From Bacillota bacterium (lineage in GTDB: Bacteria > Bacillota > Clostridia > Acetivibrionales > DSM-1351), in contig JAEYHZ010000024.1 of assembly GCA_023409265.1 (NCBI GenBank), positions 110,617-174,616 of the forward strand: a DNA stretch of 64,000 nt, written 5' to 3'. Numbering within the stretch: position 1 is the first letter of the stretch; every line of letters starts with the position of its first letter. Both the position numbers and the translations under genes were made by a program. A model generated the notes under the pieces. That model had not been told where the DNA came from and searched no databases. It was given only the letters and a program-made list of their open reading frames with translations. Positions 16,964 through 27,700 of the stretch are shown in pieces.

Positions 16964-19729
16964 CTAAGCCTCTTCCTTAAAGGTTATCCTGAGTTCCCCC
17001 AACTCCATTCCGCTCTGCCCGAAATATAATTTCATATGGGCATATCTGCTCTTAAATGGTCCGATATCAAAAGCTCTGCTTATCCACTTACCATTTGTTC
17101 CGTTAATTGTAAGTGTTTTTTCCAGGTTTCCGTTTATAAATACCGATATTGGCAGCTGTGCAACTTCACCGGAATCCGACTTCATTTTCATACTTAAGGT
17201 ATACAGGCCATATCTGGCAAGTTCCAGTCCGAACATTGCCTCAGAACCCTTATCGGTCCTGATACCGGATACATCCAGGCAGGCCTCCTGTTCAACCTGA
17301 ATATAGCTGAGGTCGGGAGAGCAATTATCCCCGGCTTCTATATTCTTTGTATCTCCCAGCTCTTCCTCTGAAAGCCTTCCGAGGTAACGATCCATAACAG
17401 GGAGCTTCATAAGGGCCCTGCAAATATTGTCTGCTGCCCGCTGGAGTTCACCTCTGGTGATTCTCCCGTCCTTAAGACCTTCCAGTGTATTGTCCCCGCC
17501 GCTGTTGGACTCGGAATCGGTTACCACCATGTAAACATCATTCTGTCCCCGAACCATGGCAGCTGTATTATCCGGCTGACCGTCCTCACCCTCATCATTC
17601 ATCTTTGCCCACCAGTCAGTCATGACCATACCGTCAAAGCCCCATTCCTTTCTGAGAATAGTAGTAAGAAGATCATAGTTGCCTGCTGTCCAGAAACCAT
17701 TCAAGGAACCATAGGTGGACATCACAAGGAATGCTCCACCTTCCCTGACTGCCATTTCAAAGCCTTTCAGATAAATTTCTCTCAGGGCTCTTTCAGAAAC
17801 TATGGAGTCTGTTTCAGTACGTTTAAATTCCTGGTTGTTTGCGGCAAAATGCTTGATTGTGCCGGTAGCACCCCAGCGGTGAATGCCGCGGAGCTGGGCG
17901 GCAGCCATTTTTCCTGTGAGATAGGGGTCCTCTGAAAAATATTCAAAATTTCTTCCGTTCAGAGGATTACGGTGTATATTCATACCCGGCCCAAGTAAAG
18001 TGTCAACTTTGTTTCTGCGGAGCTCAAGACCTACCATTTCAAAAAGTTCTTCCACCAGTTCTGTATTAAAGGTACTTGCAATGGCTGTTCCATTGGGCAG
18101 ACTGAAGGCCAGTGTACCGCAGTCCATACGTATACCGGAAGGACCGTCAGCACAGCAGCCTACAGGTATACCGTATTTCTGCAGACTCTCTGTCACACCG
18201 CCGAAGGCTGAAGCAGTCCCCGCGGTTACCTTGGGTGAGCACATACCTTCCCCTCGGATAATGCACGCCATATCCTCGACGGAAAGCTGACTGAGAAAAT
18301 CCTCCATGGAAGCCCTTCCGTCATAAACCGCCTCCAGACCGATGCCTAGGTCACCTTTATATTGAATATCTGCCGTACGACCAGCCTTTATTCTTTCAGG
18401 CAGATTTATTGTACGAAGGGGTACAGCCTCCTCAAGCATTTCAAAACCACCGGCTGTCTGTACAGTCTTCATTCTCTGAAAGGCCTTTACAGGCGCCGCT
18501 GCCTCCTGAAGCTGCTCTACCACAATAGTTTCCTTCAGCTCAAAGCTTCCCACCGGACATGCGCTTCTGACGTCACTTCCGGCAAAAATCTGATACTCTC
18601 CCGCTTCCAGCACATAACAGGATTTATGTCCGGTGGCACCGCTGTCGTCGTAGGAGGCCAATTCCTTCTTTGGTATGGTGAATCTGAGTTCCTGGGTTTC
18701 ACCGGGTTCAAGAACCTTTGTTTTTTGGAATGCCGTAAGGCTTCTGGCAGGTTTTCCAAGTCTGCCCTGAGGAGCAGAAACATAGACCTGAACAACTTCC
18801 CTGCCTGCCGATTTTCCCTTGTTGCTAACTGCTGCTGTAAGGGTTACATCCTCACCCTGCCCGTTAAAGTCTGTTATATCTGAAGAAAATTCGGTATAGG
18901 AAAGCCCGAAGCCAAAGGGATACAGGACCTTATCCTTTGCAACAGTTTCAAAATAGCGGTAGCCCACATATATGTCTTCTGCATAGAAGATCTCCTTTTC
19001 ACCGCCGAAGTTAGCTGTCGACGGGTAGTCGGCAATGTGGGCTGCGATGGTGTCGGCAAGCTTTCCGCATGGACTGACCCTTCCCGTAAGCACATCCACT
19101 GCACCGTTACCGCCTTCCATACCACCCTGCCATACATAGAGCACCGCCTGTGGCTTGTATTGCTCAACCCACTTCATATCAATGATGTTGCCCACGTTGA
19201 GGACAACTGCAGTACGTTTGAAATGTTTGCATACCTTTTGAAGCATTTCCTCTTCCAGCTCAGTCAGCAAATAGCTGCCCTTTGCAGCGTGATTGTCCTG
19301 GTCCTCTCCTGCGGTACGCCCGATGATGACAATGGCAATGTCGGAGCGCCGGGCGGCTGCTTCCACCACTTCATCACACAGAGGCATTTCCTTCTGTGAC
19401 CAGGGCTCCTGTCCCCAGCCCTGTCCCTTATCAAAGGGATTCTCTTCAACCCATTTTTCATAGATATCAAGCAGCTCCGCGTCAACGGCAATATCCCTGC
19501 ATGCCTTTAAGGCATCCAGAATACCTGTAACGTATTTGGTATTAACCAGTCCTCCGGAGCCAGTCCCGCTTTTGTAATAGTCAAACTGAATCCTTCCGAA
19601 TACTGAAATCTTTTCACCGCTTTTTATTGGTAATGCCATATTATCATTTTTTAAAAGAACTGCACTTTCGGCTGAAACCGCTCTTGCAAGAGCAGAGTAT
19701 TTTTCCATATCCAACGTATATTTTCCCAT
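16964..19729 (-). CDS. GH3 family beta-glycosidase with permuted domain order
   Basis: A 921-residue, probably cytoplasmic enzyme (no signal peptide) that should cleave beta-linked gluco- or xylo-oligosaccharides. The domains are in permuted order. The alpha/beta sandwich usually found second comes first (about 15-250, with AESAVLLKNDNMALPI). A fibronectin-III-like domain follows (about 285-390). The catalytic barrel comes last (about 470-790), with KHFAANNQE and the nucleophile Asp in GMVMTDWW. The same order is known in GH3 enzymes of Ruminococcus albus and Butyrivibrio fibrisolvens. An extra C-terminal beta-rich region (about 810-921) could bind carbohydrate. GAGAGGG precedes the ATG. It is probably fed by the nearby ABC importers. 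Confidence 0.92.
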   Translation of the reverse strand: MGKYTLDMEKYSALARAVSAESAVLLKNDNMALPIKSGEKISVFGRIQFDYYKSGTGSGGLVNTKYVTGILDALKACRDIAVDAELLDIYEKWVEENPFDKGQGWGQEPWSQKEMPLCDEVVEAAARRSDIAIVIIGRTAGEDQDNHAAKGSYLLTELEEEMLQKVCKHFKRTAVVLNVGNIIDMKWVEQYKPQAVLYVWQGGMEGGNGAVDVLTGRVSPCGKLADTIAAHIADYPSTANFGGEKEIFYAEDIYVGYRYFETVAKDKVLYPFGFGLSYTEFSSDITDFNGQGEDVTLTAAVSNKGKSAGREVVQVYVSAPQGRLGKPARSLTAFQKTKVLEPGETQELRFTIPKKELASYDDSGATGHKSCYVLEAGEYQIFAGSDVRSACPVGSFELKETIVVEQLQEAAAPVKAFQRMKTVQTAGGFEMLEEAVPLRTINLPERIKAGRTADIQYKGDLGIGLEAVYDGRASMEDFLSQLSVEDMACIIRGEGMCSPKVTAGTASAFGGVTESLQKYGIPVGCCADGPSGIRMDCGTLAFSLPNGTAIASTFNTELVEELFEMVGLELRRNKVDTLLGPGMNIHRNPLNGRNFEYFSEDPYLTGKMAAAQLRGIHRWGATGTIKHFAANNQEFKRTETDSIVSERALREIYLKGFEMAVREGGAFLVMSTYGSLNGFWTAGNYDLLTTILRKEWGFDGMVMTDWWAKMNDEGEDGQPDNTAAMVRGQNDVYMVVTDSESNSGGDNTLEGLKDGRITRGELQRAADNICRALMKLPVMDRYLGRLSEEELGDTKNIEAGDNCSPDLSYIQVEQEACLDVSGIRTDKGSEAMFGLELARYGLYTLSMKMKSDSGEVAQLPISVFINGNLEKTLTINGTNGKWISRAFDIGPFKSRYAHMKLYFGQSGMELGELRITFKEEA

Positions 19730-19910
19730 TTAGTTTTCCCTCTCAGCTGTGATTGCAATTATTATGTGATAGCAAGTATTATTTATCCCGACTAGTTAAA
19801 ACGCGCTAAAGGCAAGAAATTTTTTTACAATCGAAAAAATTTTCTAGTTAACCTATGCTTTATAATCTGATATATTATACAGTATTGAACACGGGTTTGC
19901 AATTCGCACA

Positions 19911-19948
19911 AAAAAAGCAGCGGCCTTTAAAGGGCAGCTACTTTTTTC
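19911..19948. terminator. Bidirectional terminator after the ThuA-like gene
   Basis: Arms of about 13 bp (AGCAGCGGCCTTT with AAAGGGCAGCTACT) are flanked by an A-run on the left and a T-run on the right. On the minus strand it ends the ThuA-like gene transcript. Confidence 0.8.
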
Positions 19949-20146
19949 TATACCGAATATCTTCTTCTATTTATATGGAAATCATAAAATTCTGGCCTGA
20001 AGTAGGATTTCGACAGCACAATGGGTTGGCCTAAATCACTTTCAAATATCCTCTTTATACTATTTCGAGCTCATTTGCGCCCGGCTTACAGGAAATGGCC
20101 GAGTTAATTTCCGGTAGATCTTCCTGAGCTTTGACAGTATTCCCTT

Positions 20147-20881
20147 TTACTCCGACACTATTTTTTCAAGTGCAGGTGCATTTCCAAATTTGGGGACAGG
20201 TCCGTTTGACGGCTTTGCCCAGCGCACCGCATTTGTTATAACCTGCTGAATTTCAGGCTGATAGAATATTGGGAACGTTTCATGTCCTGGACTGAAGTAA
20301 AATATTTTTCCGCAGCCGCGATTGAAGCAGCAGCCCCCGCGGAATACCTCCCCACCTTCATACCAGTTGATAAAAACAAGGTCATCCGGTTGAGGAATAT
20401 CAAAGCGCTCACCGTACATTTCGGTATGAGGGATCTCTATGTATTCACCCAGACCATTTGCTATGGGATGAGAGGGGTTTACAACCCACAATCTTTCCTT
20501 TTCTGCAGCCTCTCTCCATTTCAGGTCGCAGCTTGTTCCCATAAGTTTTCTGAATATCCTGGAAAAGTGTCCCGAATGAAGCACTATTAAACCCATGCCA
20601 TTCAATACCCTTTTATACACCTTTTCAACAATTTCATGACTGACTTCATCATGTGCCATATGTCCCCACCAGATTAATACATCGGTATTGTCCAAAACCT
20701 CTTCAGTGAGACCATGTTCAGGCATGTCAAGAGTTGCACCAGAGGCTTTTATATCACTTTGCCCGTTCAGAAAATCTGAAATGGCTGCATGAATTCCATT
20801 CGGGTAAATTCGTGAAACGTTCTCATCTGTCTTTTCATGCCTGAACTCATTCCAAACTGTAACCTTTATTTGTTTGCTCAT
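20147..20881 (-). CDS. ThuA-like (trehalose utilisation) family protein
   Basis: A 244-residue protein of the ThuA family, which has a class I glutamine-amidotransferase-like fold. It shows the family features VTVWNEFRHE at the start, NTDVLIWWGHMAHDEV (about 67-82), GLIVLHSGH (about 97-105) and GCGKIFYFSPGHETFP (about 195-210). ThuA of Sinorhizobium is tied to trehalose and sucrose oxidation to 3-keto sugars, but clostridial relatives usually sit among plant-sugar genes without a proven reaction. It is soluble. Its place between GH3 and the PL8 lyase suggests a sugar-linked role. Confidence 0.87.
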   Translation of the reverse strand: MSKQIKVTVWNEFRHEKTDENVSRIYPNGIHAAISDFLNGQSDIKASGATLDMPEHGLTEEVLDNTDVLIWWGHMAHDEVSHEIVEKVYKRVLNGMGLIVLHSGHFSRIFRKLMGTSCDLKWREAAEKERLWVVNPSHPIANGLGEYIEIPHTEMYGERFDIPQPDDLVFINWYEGGEVFRGGCCFNRGCGKIFYFSPGHETFPIFYQPEIQQVITNAVRWAKPSNGPVPKFGNAPALEKIVSE

Positions 20882-20943
20882 AGTAATAACCTCGTCTTCT
20901 TTTTAAAATTTAAAAAGCTACCGATCAGATAGCTTTTGTCTTG

Positions 20944-21129
20944 TCATTTATAAGTTGAATTTTTCATATCATTGTATGTAATTTGTTCTTTGATAGTGGC
21001 TACTTCATCAATAATCATATCCAATTTTTGATGTGCAACCTTACTTTCAGCCTTCAAAGCATTAATATCAGCTTCGATTTTATCCAGCTTTCCCAGTTTC
21101 TCAAGTATGAGGTGCAGTGTTTCTTCCAT
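20944..21129 (-). CDS. Small coiled-coil protein, 61 residues
   Basis: The frame starts MEETLHLILEKLGKLDKIEADINALK and is almost entirely heptad-like, consistent with one long coiled coil. GGAGGG lies eight bases before the ATG at 21129, so I discard the longer open frame that begins at 21198. Similar small coiled-coil proteins are frequent in clostridia and their phages, without known function. It ends 62 bp before the start of the ThuA-like gene and is on the same strand, so the two may form an operon. Confidence 0.72.
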   Translation of the reverse strand: MEETLHLILEKLGKLDKIEADINALKAESKVAHQKLDMIIDEVATIKEQITYNDMKNSTYK

Positions 21130-21409
21130 AAGTGCATCCCTCCAGAGGTTAATTATATCATGTATCAATATAACAAATCCATCCCCATTGTAAAACAAAA
21201 TGGTATAAATTTACTTAAGGTTTCACAAACAGGTTATTTATCCAACTATTGAACTTGATACCACAATGCCCGGCAGAGCTTCAGATAAGATTGTTATTTA
21301 TAAAAATTAGGGCTCATAATTGTAACATATCCTTTTTTCTTGAATACTATGGTATTAGCTTAAGTTTTTGAAAGCTTTATAATATTATTTTTATTGGGAG
21401 GGTAAGAGT

Positions 21410-21556
21410 ATGTCAGAGGATCAAGATAATGTTCGTGGAGGCTTTCTGGACAATACGCATTCTGGATGTTCAGGCAATGATAATCTAATATGGATAATAA
21501 TTATTTTTATTATTTTATTCTGTTGCTTCTGTGGAAATAACCATCACGACTGCTAA
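21410..21556 (+). CDS. Small membrane protein, 48 residues, YjcZ-like
   Basis: The frame has a strong GGGAGGGT ribosome site six bases before the ATG and is followed by a clear terminator. The product has a polar N-terminus (MSEDQDNVRGGFLDN), one very hydrophobic helix of Ile and Phe (about 27-41), a CCFC cluster and a short His/Cys tail (HHDC). The pattern, a single C-terminal helix ending in Cys, resembles the YjcZ-type sporulation proteins of Firmicutes, but the similarity is one of shape rather than clear identity. It is isolated on the plus strand among minus-strand carbohydrate genes. Confidence 0.7.
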   Translation: MSEDQDNVRGGFLDNTHSGCSGNDNLIWIIIIFIILFCCFCGNNHHDC

Positions 21557-21573
21557 ACTCTTTTCGAACATGA

Positions 21574-21616
21574 AATAAAACTCAGGAATCAAATTCTTGA
21601 GTCTTATTTTTTTTGT
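21574..21616 (+). terminator. Intrinsic terminator after the 48-residue membrane protein gene
   Basis: AATAAAACTCAGGAA pairs with TTCTTGAGTCTTATT, followed by a long T-run. The stem is closely related to the one at 57841-57878, after an unrelated gene. Confidence 0.9.
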
Positions 21617-21694
21617 TAGGTTTTACTTTGAGCTTCTTCAGCAGTGAAGTCCAATTCATCGGGGGTGGAAGTGCTCCTACCATTTAACTACAAC

Positions 21695-21741
21695 AAAAAA
21701 ACTGCAAGCAGTTGTTTTGAATATACACAACTGCCTACAGT
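21695..21741 (-). terminator. Minus-strand terminator of the PL8 gene
   Basis: Arms at 21702-21715 and 21727-21740 (CTGCAAGCAGTTGT with ACAACTGCCTACAG) are followed, on the minus strand, by seven T. It lies 30 bp after the stop codon of the giant lyase gene. Confidence 0.88.
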
Positions 21742-21770
21742 CTCCAATTAACTTAATATTGTTTATTTGT

Positions 21771-24700
21771 TTACTTCATGCGGATTTTAATCAGGTTATA
21801 CAATACCTGCGCCATTTGCGCTCTGTTGGTTGTATTCTTTGGTGAAAGTCTTCCAAGGTTTCCGCCTATTATTCCATTTTCTGCAAACATTGTCATAGCA
21901 GGCTTTGCCCATTCAGCCATATCCTTTGTATCGCTGAACTCACTCAGACCCTTTCCAGAATTTCCGGCAGGAAGTTCACCTATCAACTTTAATATGTTGT
22001 ACAGAAGTGTAAACATTTCCTCTCTGGTAATTTCTTTTTCGGGTGCAAACCTGTTGTTTCCGACTCCGTCAGATATACCAAGTCTCTTTGCTGCTGCCAG
22101 ATAGCCTGTATAGAATTTGTTTCCTGCATCTGTAAAGTTATCTGAGATTTTTTCATCAGCCTTTATTCCATATGCTTTCATTACCATTGTAAGGAATTGG
22201 CCTCTGGTCAGCTTTCCTTCAGGACTGAATTTGCCGTTGCCGGTGCCTGTTGTAATGCCCCTTGCAGCTATGAAACCAACTGCCCTGGAGTACCAGGCAC
22301 TATCTGCTACATCCTTGAAGCTCATCTTGTTGTAGCCCACTGCATATTTTGAGAAATGCTTTGACCTGAAGCTTATCATTCCTGTTTCTTTGTTATATAC
22401 GCAGTTACTTACGGGTTCCAGGTGACCTTGCGGATTTAAGTAGTATATGACAATAGCTTCAATATCCTCTCCTGCTTTTGGAGTATACGGAAGAGATACT
22501 GTTACATTTCCTGTAAACTCCGAAATGGTTTTGTCACCGCCTGTAACGCTGAAATTGAGTACCGGCCTGTCTCCTACAGTCTGCCTTACCTCATCCGATA
22601 AAGTAGAGCTGTCAACTCTGGAAACTGTAAATTTTACATCTCCTGCCGCATCCCGAGAAATTGTCTTAACGGCTTCCTTATCAAAGGTCATGACTGCAAT
22701 AGATGTGGAAATTGTCATTGCAGCTATATTGTCAGCAGCAATCATATCAACTGCTTTTTTTGATAAATTAACATCAACAGCTTTTGCATCAGCAGGAAGT
22801 GATATCTTTATTTCTACATTTGCTGCTGCACCTTCACCCATCTTTGCTGCAGCTTCAAATACCTTTTTTATAGCTTCAGCAATTTCACTTTCTGTGATTG
22901 CAGCAACAGCCTTTCCATCCTTATCGGTTTTTACTTCTGCTGCTATTGTCCCTGTAACAGAGTCATGACCGGGTGTAGATGTATCAGAGACTGTAATATT
23001 CGACGCAGCAGCTGGCGGTTTTGTGCCAGTATTGTTATTATTGTTATTATTGCTGTTGTTACTGTTATTGCCGCTATTACCATTGTTGCCGTTGTTTCCG
23101 TTATTACCGTTATTGATATACGGTTGTACTGTAACAATACATTGTGCCGTGCTGCCATCTGATGTTGTCGCTGTAATTGTCGTTGTTCCTGTACTTATTG
23201 CATTAACTTGTACAGTAGTTTTTCCATTTTGCGCATCATATGAAGGCGTACCCAATGAAACCATGTCATTTCCCACTCTGAAGCTTATCTCCTGATGTAC
23301 CGCCTCCTCCGGATCAACCGTTGCAGTCAGAGTAAAACTATCACCAGGATAAAGGGTCTTTGAAGTACAATCAAGTACTACACCTGCAGGAAGCACACTT
23401 ACAGCACATCTTGCAATTCCACCATCGGTTGTGGTTGCAGTAACAATAGCGCTGCCTACCTTTGCAGCATTTAGGTGTACTATGGCTATTCCGCCGGGAG
23501 TGCTGGACTCTGTTTCTCCTACTATAACCGCATCACTGTCTGAGCTGAACAGCACCACATTGTCAATAGCCCCAGGAGAAGTTACAGTTGCAGTAATTGT
23601 AAAGTCCTGACCCCTATACACTGATTTGGAGGTACTATCCAGGGATATAACACTTGGATTTCCAGGGTTGGTTACTTTAACCAACCCATTCATGGCTGTA
23701 ATTAATCCATTTACAATAGAATCTACTTCCTGTTGTGTGGCATAATCATTAAAGTAAACTACATTGGCATCAGTAAGTAACTTTTCCAAATTAGCGTTTT
23801 CCCAGCTTTCGGAGGTATAATCCGTCTGTTTTAACGCCTTTATCTGCGACATAACCGTTACCAGAGAAGCTTTATCTGCTTTTTTCTCCAAAGCATCCAT
23901 TGACGTTTGCAGGTTTTGTATTTCAGTATCAACCTGCCGTTGTGTCGCATTACCGTCACTCAATACAGCATTGGCATTTAATAAAACACTGTCAATATTT
24001 GAAGCAGTCCAGGATGAAGAAATATAGTCATTTTGGTCCAATTGTGAGGCTGTATTGTAAAGTGCCTGCAGATCAGTTTTATATGTGTTTACTTTTACTG
24101 TACACAAATCATATTCCGAACCAGCCGAATGGCGGGCAATAATAACTGAAGTGCCACCGGAAACAGCCTTCAGCGCGGCAGTATAGGTTCCCTGTCCACC
24201 TGTCTCGGAATCCCCGCTGACTACCGGAGTTCCTATAGTTACTGCATCTGTATTATATGATTTAATATCAACACTGTCTGTTTCAGAATATGGAGATAAA
24301 AGAGCCTTCAAGTCGGTAGTATCTCCCTTATTCAAGGTTACCGCATGCTTGTCCAGCTTATATGAGTAATCCCCGTAGACCTCAAACTCCCAAACAGCTA
24401 ATCCGTATTTTGTGTTCATTACGCCTCTAGCCCGTATGTAACGAGCGGTAAGCGGTTTAAATTTTGCATCATCTTGAACTACTTTAGGGCTTACACTTAA
24501 AGTACTTCTCACAATATTAATTTCAGGTATAAGTGTCCATGGACCCGCCGGATCATTAGAATATTCTAAATATACCTGATCGGTATTTGACTCCCAGAAA
24601 AGCTTTATTTCATTAATTGATAAAGGTTGCCCCAAGTCTACATAAAAGGAACGCTCTGTAGCATTCGCAGTACCTCTGCCTGTACTGATTCTGGTTCCTA

Positions 24701-27700
24701 TATTTCCGTCTGTAGGAATAGTTGTCTCCAGTGGTGCCTCAATTGTAGTACTGGCGTTATAGCTTGAATCCAGTGTAACTGTTTTGCCATAAGCCAGATT
24801 TTGCCTTCCTCCATAATTCGGCAGCGGAGCAGGTACACCAGCTTCTTCAAATGCTTCAAATTCATACATCGATATACCGTACCTGCTATCAACCCTGCTT
24901 ATACTTTGCAGTCTTATGTATCTGGCATCAATGCTTCCTTCAGGGAAGTTAAGGATTTGAACCCCCGGCTTATTATTAGTAAAAGTATTTACGTCTGTCC
25001 AGGTACTCCCATTATCTGAGGTTTGAATTTTAAAACTGGTTGAATAAGAGCCTTCCCAGGAAATCCTGATTGTTCTTACTTTTGACTTTGCTCCCAAATT
25101 GACCTGCCACCACGCATTGGCAGCCGTTGTGGGTCCTGACCATCTTGTAGCGTCATTCCCGTCATTGGCATAACTCGCCATGCTGTTGGCATCGTTTCCG
25201 CTGCTTGACGATGGTTTTAATACTGCCAGATTTACAGCATAATTTATAATCAGATTTTTAATCTCATACCCATTCTTTTTATTGCTTGAGAGCATTAATA
25301 TGCGGATATGTTTTGCCTGAACATAGGGCAAATCAATTACTTCCTTACCACCGCTTCCATTCCATTGTAAATGTCCGTCAGTCCAATTAACATTATCTGC
25401 AGAATATTGAACTATATATTCTTTTGCATAATCAGAACCCCAATCAATGGTGATTTTATCAACAAGAGTATTGGGAGTATCCATATTATAGACAATATAC
25501 TGGCTTTCATCAGGTTCTGAGCGCCATGAAGTATCCATTGAATCATCTATTGCTTGCAGAGGAGCATATCCGGGTAAAAATGAGCTTGCCCCTATATTGT
25601 TGGCAGAAAGAGGAACATCTGATAAAGTCTGAGTAAGCGATTGCCCCATATAAATTCCGCTTTCAAGGTTATATCTTCCATATAATGTAGCACTATCAGT
25701 CTGGCTGATTTTTACGTCAACTATCAAGCCCGGTGTATCGGGATTTGATACTGTCACCTTTGGTGTTCCTGAACTCTCGTCAATAATTGCCAGACAAGGC
25801 TGATTTACTGTTATTGTAGCACCGGTGCGGTATTCAAAGCTTCCGGCAGTGTAAAAGATTAATTGTGTCTGCTTTAACCCTTCATTTCTTACCGCTTGCA
25901 AAGCTGTTGTATTTGACAAAATCTCAACCGGGATATTCTGGGAATACGCTTCAACTTCAGCTGAGTCCTTTCCCGGAACAACAATATACTCGTAGGAAGC
26001 ATTCCCCGGGTTAATACCATGGTTAAAATAAAGAGTGAATGCCTGCTTTGTTTGAGACGGCAGATTCAGCCAATTTGATGTCTGATCCATATTTGAAACA
26101 CTGACCTCAGAATTTGCAGGGAACACATACCCTATCTGATCATTGTAAGCCCATTTGGGATTTGTATAGGTTACCGGGGCTGTCCCCTTTGACAGCGGAA
26201 CTCCATCAACTGACGCATTGTTCTTTGAAATTGCCTGGTTAATGGTGGTATGAACCTCTACAGGGCGGGTTGACGATATTCCTGCACCTAAAGCCACCAT
26301 TTCGTCATCAAAGTAAAAATATCCCTTGCGTGCAACAGTGCTATCCATATCCTGGGTAAACACCGATGCACCGTACATGCCGTCGGATACTCCGCCTACA
26401 AAGCTGGAATTTGCATTAAATTTGCATTCCAGTGAGTATGGCATCTTTTCATTAGGAGCTGTTGTACCCGGATAATGCGACCAGTTAAAAGCCGGAACCA
26501 GGTCAGTGTATTCACGTCCATTAACAAAAATTGCTGTTGTGCCAGCCGCATTCCAATAAATTTCATTTCCTATGGACGACCGGTAAGTAGACCGGTATTC
26601 CCCGCCATTAATACGGCTTGAACTCATTTTAGTCATAATTCCGTAATTATCGCGCATTTGAGAGCTATAATCAGACCGCCAGAAATGTTTGTTTCCTACC
26701 AATCCGTTTGTTGCCGAAGTACCCTTTATATTGTCAACCACCTGCTGGTACTTGGCTCTGCGCTCCGGGTCGGTATCATATTGTGCCATTACCATCATCC
26801 CGGGCAGAATATCGGCTGCATAGCTGCCGACTCCTTCAGTAGTATTATACCTTCGATATCCAAGGTACAGGAAACCAAGCTCTCCCTTTATCATCCATCT
26901 GGTACCGTCAAGTATGTAAAATTCCAGTCCCTTTAAGGCTTCTTCAGTAAAAGCAAAATTAGTTCCGCTTGTGTATCCGACCCATGTGGCAACCATATTG
27001 AACTGTGCCATTCCATACCCTTCACTGTATAGCTTGGCGCCATGGCAGTAAAAGCTTGAATCTGCCTGAACCGCTTCGATGGATGTTCCTGTTTGATCAA
27101 CTGCCAGAGTTTCTCCGAGTGTTGAGATTCCTTTTGTAATCTCCGGATAATCATTCTGTACCAGCTTCTTATATAAATAATCCTGTGTTCGCCAAACACC
27201 ATTTGCACCAACCGTATCCAGACGTCCCTGATTGTAGTTAATACATACATCCAACGCCTGTTTGCTTATGATGCCTTCCATAAATATACCTGTCACACCC
27301 ATACACATGGCTTGTCCAATTTCATTTTCCCACCAGTTTGTGGATGAAGGCTTAACACTGTCCCAGTAAGTTAATGCTCTTTCAATCGCATCCTTTATTA
27401 CAGGATTTTGATATGCTTCATTACCTTCCTGATTATATCCCATTGCCATTGCTGTTATACGGTATAAAGCAAGATATGGACTCCACAAAGTACCATTTGC
27501 ACTATTGGTACGATCAGCATAATTTACATCCGACCAGCTGCCATCAGGTTGAATGGAATTTGCATACTCCATTGACTTTGATATATACCCGAAAATGTCA
27601 GAACCACTGACTACCCGATAAGAATCACTACCTAAAAATTTTGCTTTGATCCTATCCTTGACAATTTGAGCACTTTCCTCATCCGTCGTACTAGAAGCAT

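Noticed and set aside
18362..18883. 173-residue plus-strand frame inside the GH3 gene
   Set aside because: It is the shadow of the GH3 coding strand and has no recognisable domain.
20000..20146. Open stretch of about 30 codons after the ThuA-like stop (minus strand), reading like protein
   Set aside because: There is no start codon and the ThuA-like protein already has its full family length; it may be a relic, but evidence is too thin.
22943..23158. Frames rich in Ile, Val and Leu opposite the Asn/Gly linker of the PL8 protein
   Set aside because: They are the other-frame reading of the AAT/GGT repeats that encode the linker.
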